This document shows, piece by piece, positions 7,245 to 15,391 of a stretch of 64,000 bases of DNA (positions are counted from its first letter, which is position 1; each line of letters begins with the position of its first letter). This stretch comes from Tepidiforma flava (GTDB taxonomy: Bacteria > Chloroflexota > Dehalococcoidia > Tepidiformales > Tepidiformaceae). Location of the stretch: the NCBI RefSeq assembly GCF_027594505.1, contig NZ_CP115149.1, positions 1,577,005 to 1,641,004 of the forward strand, written 5' to 3'. The notes beneath the pieces were generated by a model. That model was not told the origin of the DNA. It did not search any database and saw only the letters and a program-made list of their open reading frames with translations. Position numbers and translations under genes: made by a program.

Positions 7245-9132
7245 CCTCTCCCGCCTCCGCGACGCGCCCGAGTTCGCCGTCATGCCCGTCGTCGTGCTGA
7301 TCCAGAACGGCTTCACCACCAAACATACCGACCCGCTCGCCGGGTGGAGCCGCACGCGGCCGTATCCTGCCACCCGGGGGACGGCGCCGCTCACCCGGCC
7401 GTGGGTCCGCCTGGGCAGCGTGGTTGCCATCCGCATGTCCCTCGAACGGACGGTCACCTGCACGTTCCGCGGCGAATTCTCCCGCTGGCTCTACGTCATC
7501 GGCCCGGTCGTCGTCGTCATCAACCGCGTCTTCGAACGCCCCGGCGAGCCGTTCGATGCCCTCTTCGGCGCCATGCGCCGGCTCCGGGCGGGGGTCCGGG
7601 TCAGCCGCGCCCTCGAGCGCCTCCTCGCGGAAGAAGTCGTCCCCGGCGACCCCGACCTCGAACTGGTCGCGGAGTACCTCCGGGCCCGCGGCATCTCGGC
7701 GCCTCCGCAGCTCGCAGCCGACGTCAACCGCTTCCTCGAACGCATCGACCCCGGCCTGCAGGAGCTGCCGCCCCGCGGCGACCGCTTCGAGCGCGCCCGC
7801 GCCGACCTCGTCGAGCGGCTGCCCTTCTTCGCCTACCTCGCCTACCACATCCGCCATACCGCCGACCCGGAGGTCCCCACCGCCGCCATCGACATCCGCG
7901 GCCGGCTCCGGACCAACCCGGCCTGGTTCGAGGCGCTCACGCGGGCCGAAGCCGCCGGCGCCGTCTACCACGAAATGGCCCATCTCCTGCGGCGCCACTT
8001 CGACCGCGCCGAGCGCGCCGGGGCCGCCGGCGACCTCTGGAACATCGCCGCCGACCTCGAAATCAACGACGACATCCCGGCCGAGTTCGCCCTGCCGCCC
8101 GGCGCCATCGCGCCCGACGTGTTCGGCCTGCCCCGCGGCCGCACCGCCGAGGAGTACTACCGGCGGCTCAGCGCCCGCGCCGGGAAGAACCTCGACATCG
8201 CGCGCGGCGCCGGCTGGCGTCCCTGCGGCTCCGGCTGCGGCGCACCCCGGGATGACGCGGGCACCCCCGAGACCGGCGGCGACCCCGGCCTCAGCCGCCT
8301 AGATATCGAGCACATCGCGGCGCAGGCCGCCGCCGACGCGCTCGACCACTCCGCCGAGTACCGCATGCCCTACTACTGGCGGCGGCGCGACATGCCGCCG
8401 GGCAGCATCCCCCGCGGCTGGATCCGCCATTTCGAGCGGCTGCGCGCCAGCCGGCGCGACTGGCGCCAGGAGCTCGCCCGCGCCGTCCGCGGCGCCCTCG
8501 ACCGGCTCCCCGGCATGGCCGATTACACCTACGGGCGGGCGTCCCGCCGCGCAGCCGCTGTCGCTCCCGTCATCCTCCCCGGCCTCTGCAGCCCCGCGCC
8601 GGAAGTCAGCATCGTCATCGATACGTCCGGCAGCATGGGCGAGGACCTGCTCGGCCAGGCCCTCGCCGAAACCCGCGCCATCGTCCGCGCCAACGGCGGC
8701 CGCGGCGCCAACGTCCACCTCGTCGATGCCGCCCTTCACGGCACCATCCGCACCCGCACCGGCACGAACATCACGCCGCGCGGCGGCGGCGGCACCGACA
8801 TGCGCGTCGGCATCGAGGCGGCCCTCGCCGCCAATCCCCGTCCCAACGTCATCATCGTCCTGACCGACGGCTTCACGCCCTGGCCCGAGAAGCCGACGCC
8901 CGTCCCGCTGATCGTCGGCGTCGTCGGCGAAGGCCACGTCCACCCTTACCAGGCCAACGGCGTCCCGGACTGGGCGCGCGCTGTCCCCATCCCCCTGGAC
9001 CCGCGGGAGCGGGCCGCGCGCCCCGGCCCCGTGCTCACGCCCCCGTACCGCCGGCCCTTGCCGGGGTGGGCGGAGCCCCCGTTCCCCCGGCCCACCGGCA
9101 TGGCCCAGGGAGGCGAGGTCATCTGCCGCTGA
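7234..9132 (+). CDS. DUF2201-type putative metallopeptidase with vWA domain
   Basis: A 632-residue protein, the partner of the MoxR ATPase. A zinc-peptidase-like motif (HEMAH, H246-H250) lies in the middle domain, followed by a Cys-containing segment. The C-terminal part is a von Willebrand A fold with an intact MIDAS motif (DTSGS, D463/S465/S467). This order matches DUF2201-family proteins, but the region before the HExxH motif is about 240 residues, longer than I would expect. The first 90 residues match nothing I recognise. The ATG at 7234 overlaps the MoxR stop; a later ATG at 7435 is a possible alternative start. The role is probably metal-dependent proteolysis or complex assembly driven by the ATPase. 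Confidence 0.82.
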   Translation: MRPDLSRLRDAPEFAVMPVVVLIQNGFTTKHTDPLAGWSRTRPYPATRGTAPLTRPWVRLGSVVAIRMSLERTVTCTFRGEFSRWLYVIGPVVVVINRVFERPGEPFDALFGAMRRLRAGVRVSRALERLLAEEVVPGDPDLELVAEYLRARGISAPPQLAADVNRFLERIDPGLQELPPRGDRFERARADLVERLPFFAYLAYHIRHTADPEVPTAAIDIRGRLRTNPAWFEALTRAEAAGAVYHEMAHLLRRHFDRAERAGAAGDLWNIAADLEINDDIPAEFALPPGAIAPDVFGLPRGRTAEEYYRRLSARAGKNLDIARGAGWRPCGSGCGAPRDDAGTPETGGDPGLSRLDIEHIAAQAAADALDHSAEYRMPYYWRRRDMPPGSIPRGWIRHFERLRASRRDWRQELARAVRGALDRLPGMADYTYGRASRRAAAVAPVILPGLCSPAPEVSIVIDTSGSMGEDLLGQALAETRAIVRANGGRGANVHLVDAALHGTIRTRTGTNITPRGGGGTDMRVGIEAALAANPRPNVIIVLTDGFTPWPEKPTPVPLIVGVVGEGHVHPYQANGVPDWARAVPIPLDPRERAARPGPVLTPPYRRPLPGWAEPPFPRPTGMAQGGEVICR

Positions 9133-9161
9133 CGCCCGCCCGCGCCTGCCCGGCGACGTTC

Positions 9162-9191
9162 GCCGGCCCGGGGAACCCTCCCCGGGCCGGC
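9162..9191 (+). terminator. Terminator-like hairpin after the metallopeptidase/vWA gene
   Basis: A perfect 13-bp stem (9162-9174 with 9179-9191) has a 4-base loop and lies 30 bp after the stop. No T-run follows, as is common in very G+C-rich genomes. Confidence 0.55.
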
Positions 9192-9206
9192 ATCACCTGT
9201 GCGTCC

Positions 9207-9294
9207 TGGCGGAGAGGGGGAGATTCGAACTCCCGGTGGGTTGCCCCACACCGCTTTTCGAGAGCGGCACCATAAACCACTCGGACACCTCTCC
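9207..9294 (-). tRNA. tRNA-Ser (anticodon CGA)
   Basis: An 88-base cloverleaf on the minus strand. The acceptor stem GGAGAGG pairs with CCTCTCC, the anticodon stem is CCGCT/AGCGG around loop CTCGAAA (anticodon CGA, reading UCG), and there is a long class II variable arm (GTGTGGGGCAACCCACC) and a TTCGAAT T-loop. The 3' CCA is encoded (9207-9209). It stands alone between a terminator hairpin and the gene downstream of proA. Confidence 0.96.
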
Positions 9295-9425
9295 ACCGCC
9301 AAGTCTACCAAGCCCCGCCGCTTCGAGGTATCCGCCGCTGTCACCGCCGACGGCGGCCGGCCCGGGACGCGCGCCTGAACTCGCTCCCCCGCAATCCCGG
9401 CGCGGGCGCCCCGCGCCGGCCCGCC

Positions 9426-9743
9426 TCAGTTCAGCCGGAACGTGTCCTCGTCGTCTTCGTCGTCGTCCAGCTCGTTGTCGCTGTAGACGCCGGCCGGCGA
9501 GCCCCGCCACACCGTGACCACGAAGTCCTCCCGGTACGGGTCCGCCGTCATCACCAGCTGCTCGTCCGTCGCATCGATGAGCTGCTGGATGCGGTCCTCG
9601 TTGGCGTCGGCCGTCGTGCAGAGCGTCGCATAGACGTTCGTGCCCTGGTAGTGCAGGTCTACCCGCCCCACGATGCTGCCGTCTTCGAAGATGGTGTACG
9701 ACTCCGAGTGGGGAGTCCGGCATTCGCGTTCGAACGTAATCAC
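9426..9743 (-). CDS. Small acidic-tailed protein coupled to proA
   Basis: A 105-residue protein of unknown family beginning (V)ITFERECRTPHSESY, with a beta-rich body and a C-terminal tail of about 13 mostly acidic residues (NELDDDEDDEDTF). The GTG start overlaps the proA stop by 4 bp (GTGA), so it is translated from the proA transcript. There is no signal peptide or membrane segment. Tight coupling suggests a function needed alongside proline synthesis or growth, but nothing in the sequence names it. Confidence 0.7.
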   Translation of the reverse strand: MITFERECRTPHSESYTIFEDGSIVGRVDLHYQGTNVYATLCTTADANEDRIQQLIDATDEQLVMTADPYREDFVVTVWRGSPAGVYSDNELDDDEDDEDTFRLN

Positions 9744-11011
9744 AGCGGTCGCACCTGCCCTCTGCCGATGATGGTCCACTTGTAGCTCGTCAGCTCCCGC
9801 AGGCCCATCGGCCCGCGGGCGTGCATCTTCTGGGTCGAAATCCCGACCTCCGCGCCGAGCCCGAACTGCGCGCCGTCGGTGAACTGCGTGCTCGCGTTCA
9901 CGTACACCGCCGCCGAATCCACGACATCGAGGAATTCCAGCGCGCGGGTGTAGTTCTCCGTCAGGATCGCGTCGCTGTGGTGGCTCCCGTACCGCTCGAT
10001 GTGGTCCGTCGCCTCTTCCATCGTATCGACGACCCGCACCCCGACGCGCAGGGCGAGGTGCTCCGTGCGCCACGTGTCCTCCGTCGCCCGTTCGACCGGC
10101 GCGCCCGCGGCTTCGAGCACCGGGTAGGCCCGCTCATCGGCGATGAACGTCACCTTGCCCGCCCAGCGGGCCGCCATCCGCTGCAGGAACGGCTCCGCGA
10201 TGGCCCGGTGGACGAGGAGCGTATCGACGGCGTTGCAGATGCTGTAGCGGCGCGTCTTCGCGTTGTTCACGACCGTCTCGGCGAGGTCGAGGTCGGTGAA
10301 CTCATCGACATAAATTTGGACGACGGCGTCGCCGTGGGCGATGACCGGCATCGTCGCCTTCCGCCGGACGTAGTCGATGAGCTGCGGCCCGCCGCGGGGG
10401 ACGATGACGTCGACGAGGTCGTTCATCTCGAGAAGCTCATCCACGTGGGCGCGGTCCGGGTCGCTGATGACCTGCACGGCGGCGGCGGGGACGGCGGAGC
10501 CGGCGAGCGCGCGCTGGATGAGCTCGCCGAGGGCCGCGTTGGAGTGCCGCGCCTCTTTGCCGCCGCGGAGGATGGCGGCGTTGCCGCTTTTCAGAGCGAG
10601 CGCCGCGATGTCGATCGTGACGTTCGGCCGCGATTCGTAGATGCAGGCCACGACGCCGAGCGGCACCCGCCGCCGGCCGATCCAGAGGCCGTTCGGCAGC
10701 GTCCGCGAATCGAACACCTCGCCCACCGGGTCGGGCAGCTGCATGACGCTGCGCGTATCGGCGGCGATGCCGCGCAGCCGCTCGGGCGTGAGGGTGAGCC
10801 GCTCGACGAAGGCATCTTCGAGGTTCGCCTCCCGGGCCGCCGCGAGGTCCTGCGCGTTCGCCGCCAGCACCGCCTCCTGCTCCTGTTCAAGGAGAGCCGC
10901 GATCCGCTCCAGCGCAGCGTTCTTCTCGGCCGTCGAGATCCGCGCCAGCACCCGGGAGGCCTGCCGGGCCGCCGTCGCCCGTTCCCGCAAAAGTGAAACT
11001 GTCGAAGTCAT
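9740..11011 (-). CDS. proA: Glutamate-5-semialdehyde dehydrogenase
   Basis: A 423-residue aldehyde dehydrogenase of the ProA type. It reduces gamma-glutamyl phosphate to glutamate-5-semialdehyde with NADPH in proline synthesis. Family stretches are clear: NGLWIGRRRVPLGVVACIYE, the catalytic Cys region (RRYSICNAVDTLLVH) and the C-terminal FGLGAEVGISTQKMHARGP. The ATG at 11011 is chosen because the protein then has the usual length and a TACACT -10 lies seven bases upstream. The glutamate 5-kinase gene proB is not next to it in this window. Confidence 0.96.
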   Translation of the reverse strand: MTSTVSLLRERATAARQASRVLARISTAEKNAALERIAALLEQEQEAVLAANAQDLAAAREANLEDAFVERLTLTPERLRGIAADTRSVMQLPDPVGEVFDSRTLPNGLWIGRRRVPLGVVACIYESRPNVTIDIAALALKSGNAAILRGGKEARHSNAALGELIQRALAGSAVPAAAVQVISDPDRAHVDELLEMNDLVDVIVPRGGPQLIDYVRRKATMPVIAHGDAVVQIYVDEFTDLDLAETVVNNAKTRRYSICNAVDTLLVHRAIAEPFLQRMAARWAGKVTFIADERAYPVLEAAGAPVERATEDTWRTEHLALRVGVRVVDTMEEATDHIERYGSHHSDAILTENYTRALEFLDVVDSAAVYVNASTQFTDGAQFGLGAEVGISTQKMHARGPMGLRELTSYKWTIIGRGQVRPL

Positions 11012-11018
11012 GGCCGAC

Positions 11019-11024
11019 AGTGTA
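11019..11024 (-). promoter_or_regulatory. -10 element of leaderless proA transcript
   Basis: TACACT on the minus strand lies seven bases before the proA ATG, and no ribosome site is present. The divergent gene on the other side has the same hexamer in mirror position. Confidence 0.55.
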
Positions 11025-11115
11025 GCAGCCCCGCGGCACGGTTCCCGCAGCGCCAGCAGCCGTTCGACCCTGTGCCGGTGCGCCATCCGCCCGGCGCGCG
11101 AGGGCCGCGGCGGCA

Positions 11116-11121
11116 TACACT
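11116..11121 (+). promoter_or_regulatory. -10 element of the eRF1-like gene
   Basis: TACACT lies six bases before the ATG at 11128, suggesting a leaderless or nearly leaderless message. Confidence 0.55.
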
Positions 11122-11127
11122 GGAAGC

Positions 11128-12216
11128 ATGACCAACGAAGCGCCGTCGTTCGAAACCCATCTCGCCGAAACTCTCCGCCGCGTCGCCCGCTGGGAAGCGC
11201 CGCCCGGCACCGGCATCCTCTCCGCCTACCTCGACTGGCGGCCCCAGGCCACAGGCGAGCGCCCGGGCGTCCGCTCCGGCGAAATCCACCTGAAGGACCG
11301 CTTCCGCGAAATCGAAGCCAGCCTCGGGGTGCGCGGCCCGGCGCTCGAATCCTTCCGCGCCGATGCCGACCGCGTCCACGCCGCGCTCGCGGAGCTCGAC
11401 CCTGCCGCCCAGGGCGTCGCCGTCTTCGCCTGCTCCGCGGCCGGCCTGTTCGAACTCGTGACCGCGCCGGCCGCCTTCGAAAACCAGGTCGTCTACGACC
11501 GCTACCCGCGCCTCTACCAGCTCGCGCGGTTCCTCGATGAGTACGAGACCGCAGTCGTCGCCGTCGCCGATACGAACACCCTGCGCCTCTTCGTCGTCCG
11601 CGGCGAACGCATCCGCGAAGTCCCGGGCAAGGACGAGGACCCCTACAACTACCAGATGCGCTCGACCTCCGGCATGAACGAGCACCGCTTCCGCCGGCAC
11701 GTCGAACAGCACCGGCGCGAGTTCGCCGAGGAGGCGGCGAAGCTCATCGAGCAGCTCTGCGACCGCGAAGGCGCGACCCGCCTCGTGATCGCCGGCGACG
11801 AGACGGCGCTCCACCTGCTCCAGCAGGCCCTGCCCCACCAGCTCACGGCGCGCGTGGCCGAGGGCCGCTTCCACATCGACATCCGCGCCGGCGCCGAGCA
11901 CGTCCGCCGGGTCGTCGAGGAGTTCCTCCTCCAGACGGAAGACGACCAGTCGCAGGAGACGGCCGACATCCTCGTCGGCGAAATTGAAGAGGGCGACCTC
12001 GGCGTCGGCGGGCTGGAGCGCACCCGCGCCGCGCTCGAAGCCGGGGCCGCGGATGTCGTGGTCATCGATGATGCGTTCGAACCGGCGGAGGCGCGCGACG
12101 AACTGGCGCAGCTGGCTGCCCGCACCGGGGCCCGCGTCGAAGTCGTCCGCGAGCACGCCGGCCTGCGCGCCCACGGCGGCGTCGGCGCCATCCTGCGCTA
12201 CCGGTTCGCGGGCTAG
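11128..12216 (+). CDS. Bacterial eRF1-like (baeRF / Vms1-type) protein
   Basis: A 362-residue protein with the three-part layout of bacterial homologues of eukaryotic/archaeal release factor eRF1 (the baeRF group, related to Vms1/ANKZF1 peptidyl-tRNA hydrolases). The N-terminal half ends in a helix with SGMNEHRFRRH, the position of the catalytic loop in this group. The C-terminal part resembles the L7Ae-like domain (GAADVVVIDDAFEP, GVGAILRYRF). The eRF1 GGQ tripeptide is absent. By family analogy it may release stalled peptides from ribosomes or tRNA. It stands alone, divergent from proA. Confidence 0.75.
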   Translation: MTNEAPSFETHLAETLRRVARWEAPPGTGILSAYLDWRPQATGERPGVRSGEIHLKDRFREIEASLGVRGPALESFRADADRVHAALAELDPAAQGVAVFACSAAGLFELVTAPAAFENQVVYDRYPRLYQLARFLDEYETAVVAVADTNTLRLFVVRGERIREVPGKDEDPYNYQMRSTSGMNEHRFRRHVEQHRREFAEEAAKLIEQLCDREGATRLVIAGDETALHLLQQALPHQLTARVAEGRFHIDIRAGAEHVRRVVEEFLLQTEDDQSQETADILVGEIEEGDLGVGGLERTRAALEAGAADVVVIDDAFEPAEARDELAQLAARTGARVEVVREHAGLRAHGGVGAILRYRFAG

Positions 12217-12246
12217 CGCGGGGCTGCGCCCCGGCGGCCGGGTCCC

Positions 12247-13587
12247 TCAGCGCACCGGCACGCCCAGCGCCCGGCGCACGTCGGCGGCGCCCCCGGCGAT
12301 GAACGGCCGCGCGGCGATGCCCCGGCGCTCCAGGTAGCTCGCCGCCATCGCCGCCCGCTGGCCGCTGGCGCAGCTCACCAGCACCGGGCCTTCGACGTCG
12401 CTCGCCCACTCCGGCATGGCATCGAACGGCAGCGGCCGCGCGCCCGGCACCGGCTCGTCCCGCAGCTCCTGCGCGTAGCGGACGTCGAGCACCGGCACCC
12501 GGCCGCTCCGGAGCGCCTCCGCGATCTCCTCGGCGCTGGCGGTCTCGGTCCGGGCGGTCAGCGGCAGCTCCGCCGCCGGCGCATACCCGGCGACGTGCTC
12601 GTAGCCGATGCGGAAGAGGGCGACCGTCACCCGCTCCGCCTGCAGCCGGTCGTAGGTGACGAGCGCGATCGGCGCATCGAACGGGATGAGCCAGCCGACG
12701 TAGGCGAGCATCGAGGTGCTCTCTTCGATCTCGAGCGAACCGGGCAGGTGGCCGGCCGCGTAGTCCTCCCGGCGGCGGACGTCGACGACCCACGTGCCGG
12801 CGCCGAGGCCGAGCAGCTCGCCCTCGCTCAGCAGCCGCGGCCGGGGCGGTTCGCCGTACACCTTCGGCCCCTTCCGGTTGATGGGGGCCATGTACTTGTA
12901 GTAGCCCGGGATCGGCATCTCGGATGCGAGGTGGAGCGCCCGGAACTCCTCGTAGCTCTTCGAAGCGAGCGCCGGGTTCCGCAGCAGCTCGGCCGCCATC
13001 GGCCCGCAGCGCCCGAGGTCGGTGCCGGTCGCGCTGCAAAACGAGCCGGCGCCGTGGGTGGGCAGCACGTCGGCGCTCGGCGGCACCAGCCGCCGCAGCT
13101 TCTGCGCCGTCTCCCACTGGAGCCGGGTGAGCGCTTCGGTATGGTCCGGCCCGAGCAGGTCCGTCCGCCCGGCCGCGGCCATCAGCAGCGCGCCGCCCGT
13201 GAAGGCGCCGCGGACCTCGCCCGAGGGCGTGACGCCGAGGTAGGCGAGGTGTTCGTAGGTGTGGCCCGGCGCGGCCGTCACCAGCAGCTTTGCATCGCCG
13301 AGGCTGATGACGTCGCCGTCGCCGACCGGCCGGTGGGGGAATTCGAGCTTGCCCGCGGCCGGGGCGATGACCTCCGCACCGAGCGCCGCCAGCTCCCGGC
13401 CGCCCGAGACATAGTCGTTGTGGACGTGCGTCTCCACCACGTACCGGATCTCCGCCCCGTGCTCCCGCGCCGCCTTCACGAACGGCCGGATGTCCCGCTG
13501 CGGGTCGATGACCGCAGCCTCCTGCCCCGACACCACGAGGTAGGAGGCATCGCCGAGCGCCTCGGCCACGAACTGGATCGTCTTCAT
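12247..13587 (-). CDS. MBL-fold / double-rhodanese protein (persulfide dioxygenase-like)
   Basis: A 446-residue protein. The N-terminal metallo-beta-lactamase fold (about 1-245) carries ETHVHNDYVSGG, the metal motif of ETHE1/CstB-type persulfide dioxygenases, followed by two rhodanese domains. The second rhodanese has an intact active loop with Cys (SCASGQRA). In the first, the corresponding position has no Cys (TYDRLQAER), so it is probably inactive or structural. The likely role is oxidation or transfer of glutathione- or protein-bound sulfane sulfur. The start overlaps the upstream arsR-type gene by 4 bp (ATGA), so the regulator and enzyme form one operon. Confidence 0.9.
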   Translation of the reverse strand: MKTIQFVAEALGDASYLVVSGQEAAVIDPQRDIRPFVKAAREHGAEIRYVVETHVHNDYVSGGRELAALGAEVIAPAAGKLEFPHRPVGDGDVISLGDAKLLVTAAPGHTYEHLAYLGVTPSGEVRGAFTGGALLMAAAGRTDLLGPDHTEALTRLQWETAQKLRRLVPPSADVLPTHGAGSFCSATGTDLGRCGPMAAELLRNPALASKSYEEFRALHLASEMPIPGYYKYMAPINRKGPKVYGEPPRPRLLSEGELLGLGAGTWVVDVRRREDYAAGHLPGSLEIEESTSMLAYVGWLIPFDAPIALVTYDRLQAERVTVALFRIGYEHVAGYAPAAELPLTARTETASAEEIAEALRSGRVPVLDVRYAQELRDEPVPGARPLPFDAMPEWASDVEGPVLVSCASGQRAAMAASYLERRGIAARPFIAGGAADVRRALGVPVR

Positions 13588-13928
13588 GCTTGCCCTCCCG
13601 GGGTCACGCCCATCAGCGCAGCTTCGCGCGCAACCTGCTGCCGAATGCCGCCGCAGACGATGCCGCACAGCTCGGCCACGCTCGGGTCGATGACCCGGTA
13701 GTAGGCCATCGTCCCCTCCGCCCGGCGGCGCACGATGCGCGCGTCGTGGAGGAGCCGCAAATGCTTGCTGACGTTCGCCTGCGAACAGCCCGCCGCCGCC
13801 GCGATTTCGCCCACCGGCGCTTCGCCCTCACGGGCGAGGAAGCGGAGGATGCGCAGCCGCGTCGCATCGCCCAGCAGGCGGAAGCGCGTCGCGGCTTCGT
13901 CGAGCAGCGCGTCGGGCAGGTCGTGCAT
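13584..13928 (-). CDS. ArsR-family repressor, probable sulfane-sulfur sensor
   Basis: A 114-residue winged-helix protein of the ArsR/SmtB family (LLGDATRLRILRFL; recognition helix GCSQANVSKHLRLL). Cysteines at 48, 88 and 92 are available. Persulfide-sensing relatives (BigR, SqrR) use two Cys in a similar fold, and the coupled MBL-rhodanese gene supports that role rather than a metal sensor. The exact Cys spacing differs from SqrR, so a metal such as arsenite cannot be excluded. The ATG has no ribosome site but a TATAGA -10 lies nine bases upstream, so the message may be leaderless. Confidence 0.88.
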   Translation of the reverse strand: MHDLPDALLDEAATRFRLLGDATRLRILRFLAREGEAPVGEIAAAAGCSQANVSKHLRLLHDARIVRRRAEGTMAYYRVIDPSVAELCGIVCGGIRQQVAREAALMGVTPGGQA

Positions 13929-13937
13929 GTCTGTAAC

Positions 13938-13964
13938 TCTATAACCATGTACTCATGGATGCAA
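13938..13964 (-). promoter_or_regulatory. Promoter with embedded palindrome (ArsR-type operator candidate)
   Basis: On the minus strand TTGCAT (13959-13964) and TATAGA (13938-13943) are spaced by 15 bases. The spacer is the inverted repeat CCATG-TACT-CATGG (13945-13958). A repressor bound there would block RNA polymerase, fitting autoregulation by the ArsR protein. The divergent enoyl-CoA hydratase gene at 14026 shares this gap. Confidence 0.5.
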
Positions 13965-14025
13965 GCATTGCGGCCGCGCCCGAGCTCCCCCACGATCGCC
14001 CAACCCCCATCTCCGGAGTGCTGCC

Positions 14026-14856
14026 GTGTCCGATGTCCTGCTCGAACGCCGCGACGGCGTCGCCCTCGTCACCCTCAACCGGCCCGAGACGCTGAACGCG
14101 ATGGGCGGGGAGCTGGTGCCGCGCCTTGCGGAGGCGCTCGCCGAGTGCGAAGCCGACCCCGCCGTCCGCTGCATTGCCATCACCGGCGCCGGCCGCGCCT
14201 TCTGCGCCGGCGGCGATATCCGCGGCATGCAGGAGCGGAACGACCGGATGGCGGCGGCCGCCGCGAGCGAGGGCCCCGGCGCCGTCATCGCCGAGCTCGA
14301 CCGGCTCGTGGCCGAGCTGCGCGACCGCCACCGCGCCATCACGCTGCGCATCCACCGCATGCCGAAGCCGGTCGTCGCGCTCGTCAACGGCCCGGCCGTC
14401 GGCGCCGGCTTCAGCATCGCGCTCGCCTGCGACATCCGGCTCGCCTCGGACCGCGCCCGCTTCGGCGCCGCCTTCCGGAACGTCGGCCTCCCGGGCGATT
14501 TCGGCGGCTCGTACTTCCTCCAGCGGCTCTGCGGCGCCGGCATCGCCCGCGAGCTCTACTTCACGGCGGAGGTCATCGATGCCGCTCGCGCGCTCGACCT
14601 CCGCATCGTCAACCGCGTGCTCCCCCATGAGGAGCTGCTGACCGAAGGGCTCGCCTTCTGCGCCCGCCTCGCCGCGGGCCCGACGGCCGCCTACGCGCGG
14701 ATGAAGGAGAATCTCGCCTTCGCCGAGACGGCCACCCTCGAACAGCTGCTCGACCAGGAGGCGCTCCACATGCGCATCGCCGGCTTCTCCGCGGATTCCC
14801 GCGAGGCGGTCGCCGCCTTCCTCGAGAAGCGCGAGCCCCGCTTCGCCGGCCGCTGA
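14026..14856 (+). CDS. Enoyl-CoA hydratase/isomerase family protein
   Basis: A 276-residue crotonase-fold protein. The CoA-binding and oxyanion-hole segments are clear (GAGRAFCAGGDIRGM and NGPAVGAGFSIALACDIRLA), and the C-terminal AFLEKREPRF tail is typical. It probably hydrates or isomerises enoyl-CoA in fatty- or aromatic-acid breakdown; the precise substrate is not readable. The start is GTG at 14026 with GGAG about ten bases upstream. It stands alone, divergent from the arsR operon and converging on a DUF488 gene. Confidence 0.9.
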   Translation: MSDVLLERRDGVALVTLNRPETLNAMGGELVPRLAEALAECEADPAVRCIAITGAGRAFCAGGDIRGMQERNDRMAAAAASEGPGAVIAELDRLVAELRDRHRAITLRIHRMPKPVVALVNGPAVGAGFSIALACDIRLASDRARFGAAFRNVGLPGDFGGSYFLQRLCGAGIARELYFTAEVIDAARALDLRIVNRVLPHEELLTEGLAFCARLAAGPTAAYARMKENLAFAETATLEQLLDQEALHMRIAGFSADSREAVAAFLEKREPRFAGR

Positions 14857-14874
14857 GCGGTCCCCCGGGCGGGC

Positions 14875-15312
14875 TCACACCAGGTGGACGATGTCCAGCC
14901 CGCCCCACTCCCGGGCGAGGTATTCGGCCGCCAGCCGGCGGTGGCAGCGCTCCGGCGTCGCTTCGCTGCAGAGCAGCACCGCCCCGTCGATGAGCTCGCG
15001 CGGCACCCGCTCCTCCACCCGCCGGGCCGCGAGCAGGGCGAGGTACTCGCGCTCGTACCACGGCCAGCCGCGCTTGCCCTTCCGGTAGCCGTCCAGCAGC
15101 TCCGGCGTCGGCGCGAGCAGCGGCTCCTCCGCGTACGCCATCCCGCAGACCGCCTGGAGGAAGTAGGCGAGGTCGTCCCGCTTGGCGAACCCGGCCAGCT
15201 GGGAGACGTTGTGCAGCCGGACGTCGACGAGCCGCTGCGCTCCGCTCTGCTGGAGCAGGCCGAAGAACTCCCGCGCCGATTTCTTCGTGAACCCGATGGT
15301 GGCGACGCGCAT
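14875..15312 (-). CDS. DUF488 family protein
   Basis: A 145-residue protein with the family's typical start (MRVATIGFTKKSAREFF) and conserved parts VDVRLHNVSQ and LLCSEATPERCHRRL. DUF488 proteins are small soluble proteins of unknown biochemical role. The Cys-His-Arg cluster near the end is the conserved patch and could be catalytic. A TACACT hexamer (15322-15327, minus strand) lies nine bases before the ATG. The gene is divergent from the SDR gene. Confidence 0.88.
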   Translation of the reverse strand: MRVATIGFTKKSAREFFGLLQQSGAQRLVDVRLHNVSQLAGFAKRDDLAYFLQAVCGMAYAEEPLLAPTPELLDGYRKGKRGWPWYEREYLALLAARRVEERVPRELIDGAVLLCSEATPERCHRRLAAEYLAREWGGLDIVHLV

Positions 15313-15391
15313 CGCGGCAGGAGTGTACTCCCCCTCCCCTCTGCTACAGTTCCCCCGCTGAATCTTTCGCCCCCTACGAAAGGACCACCCC

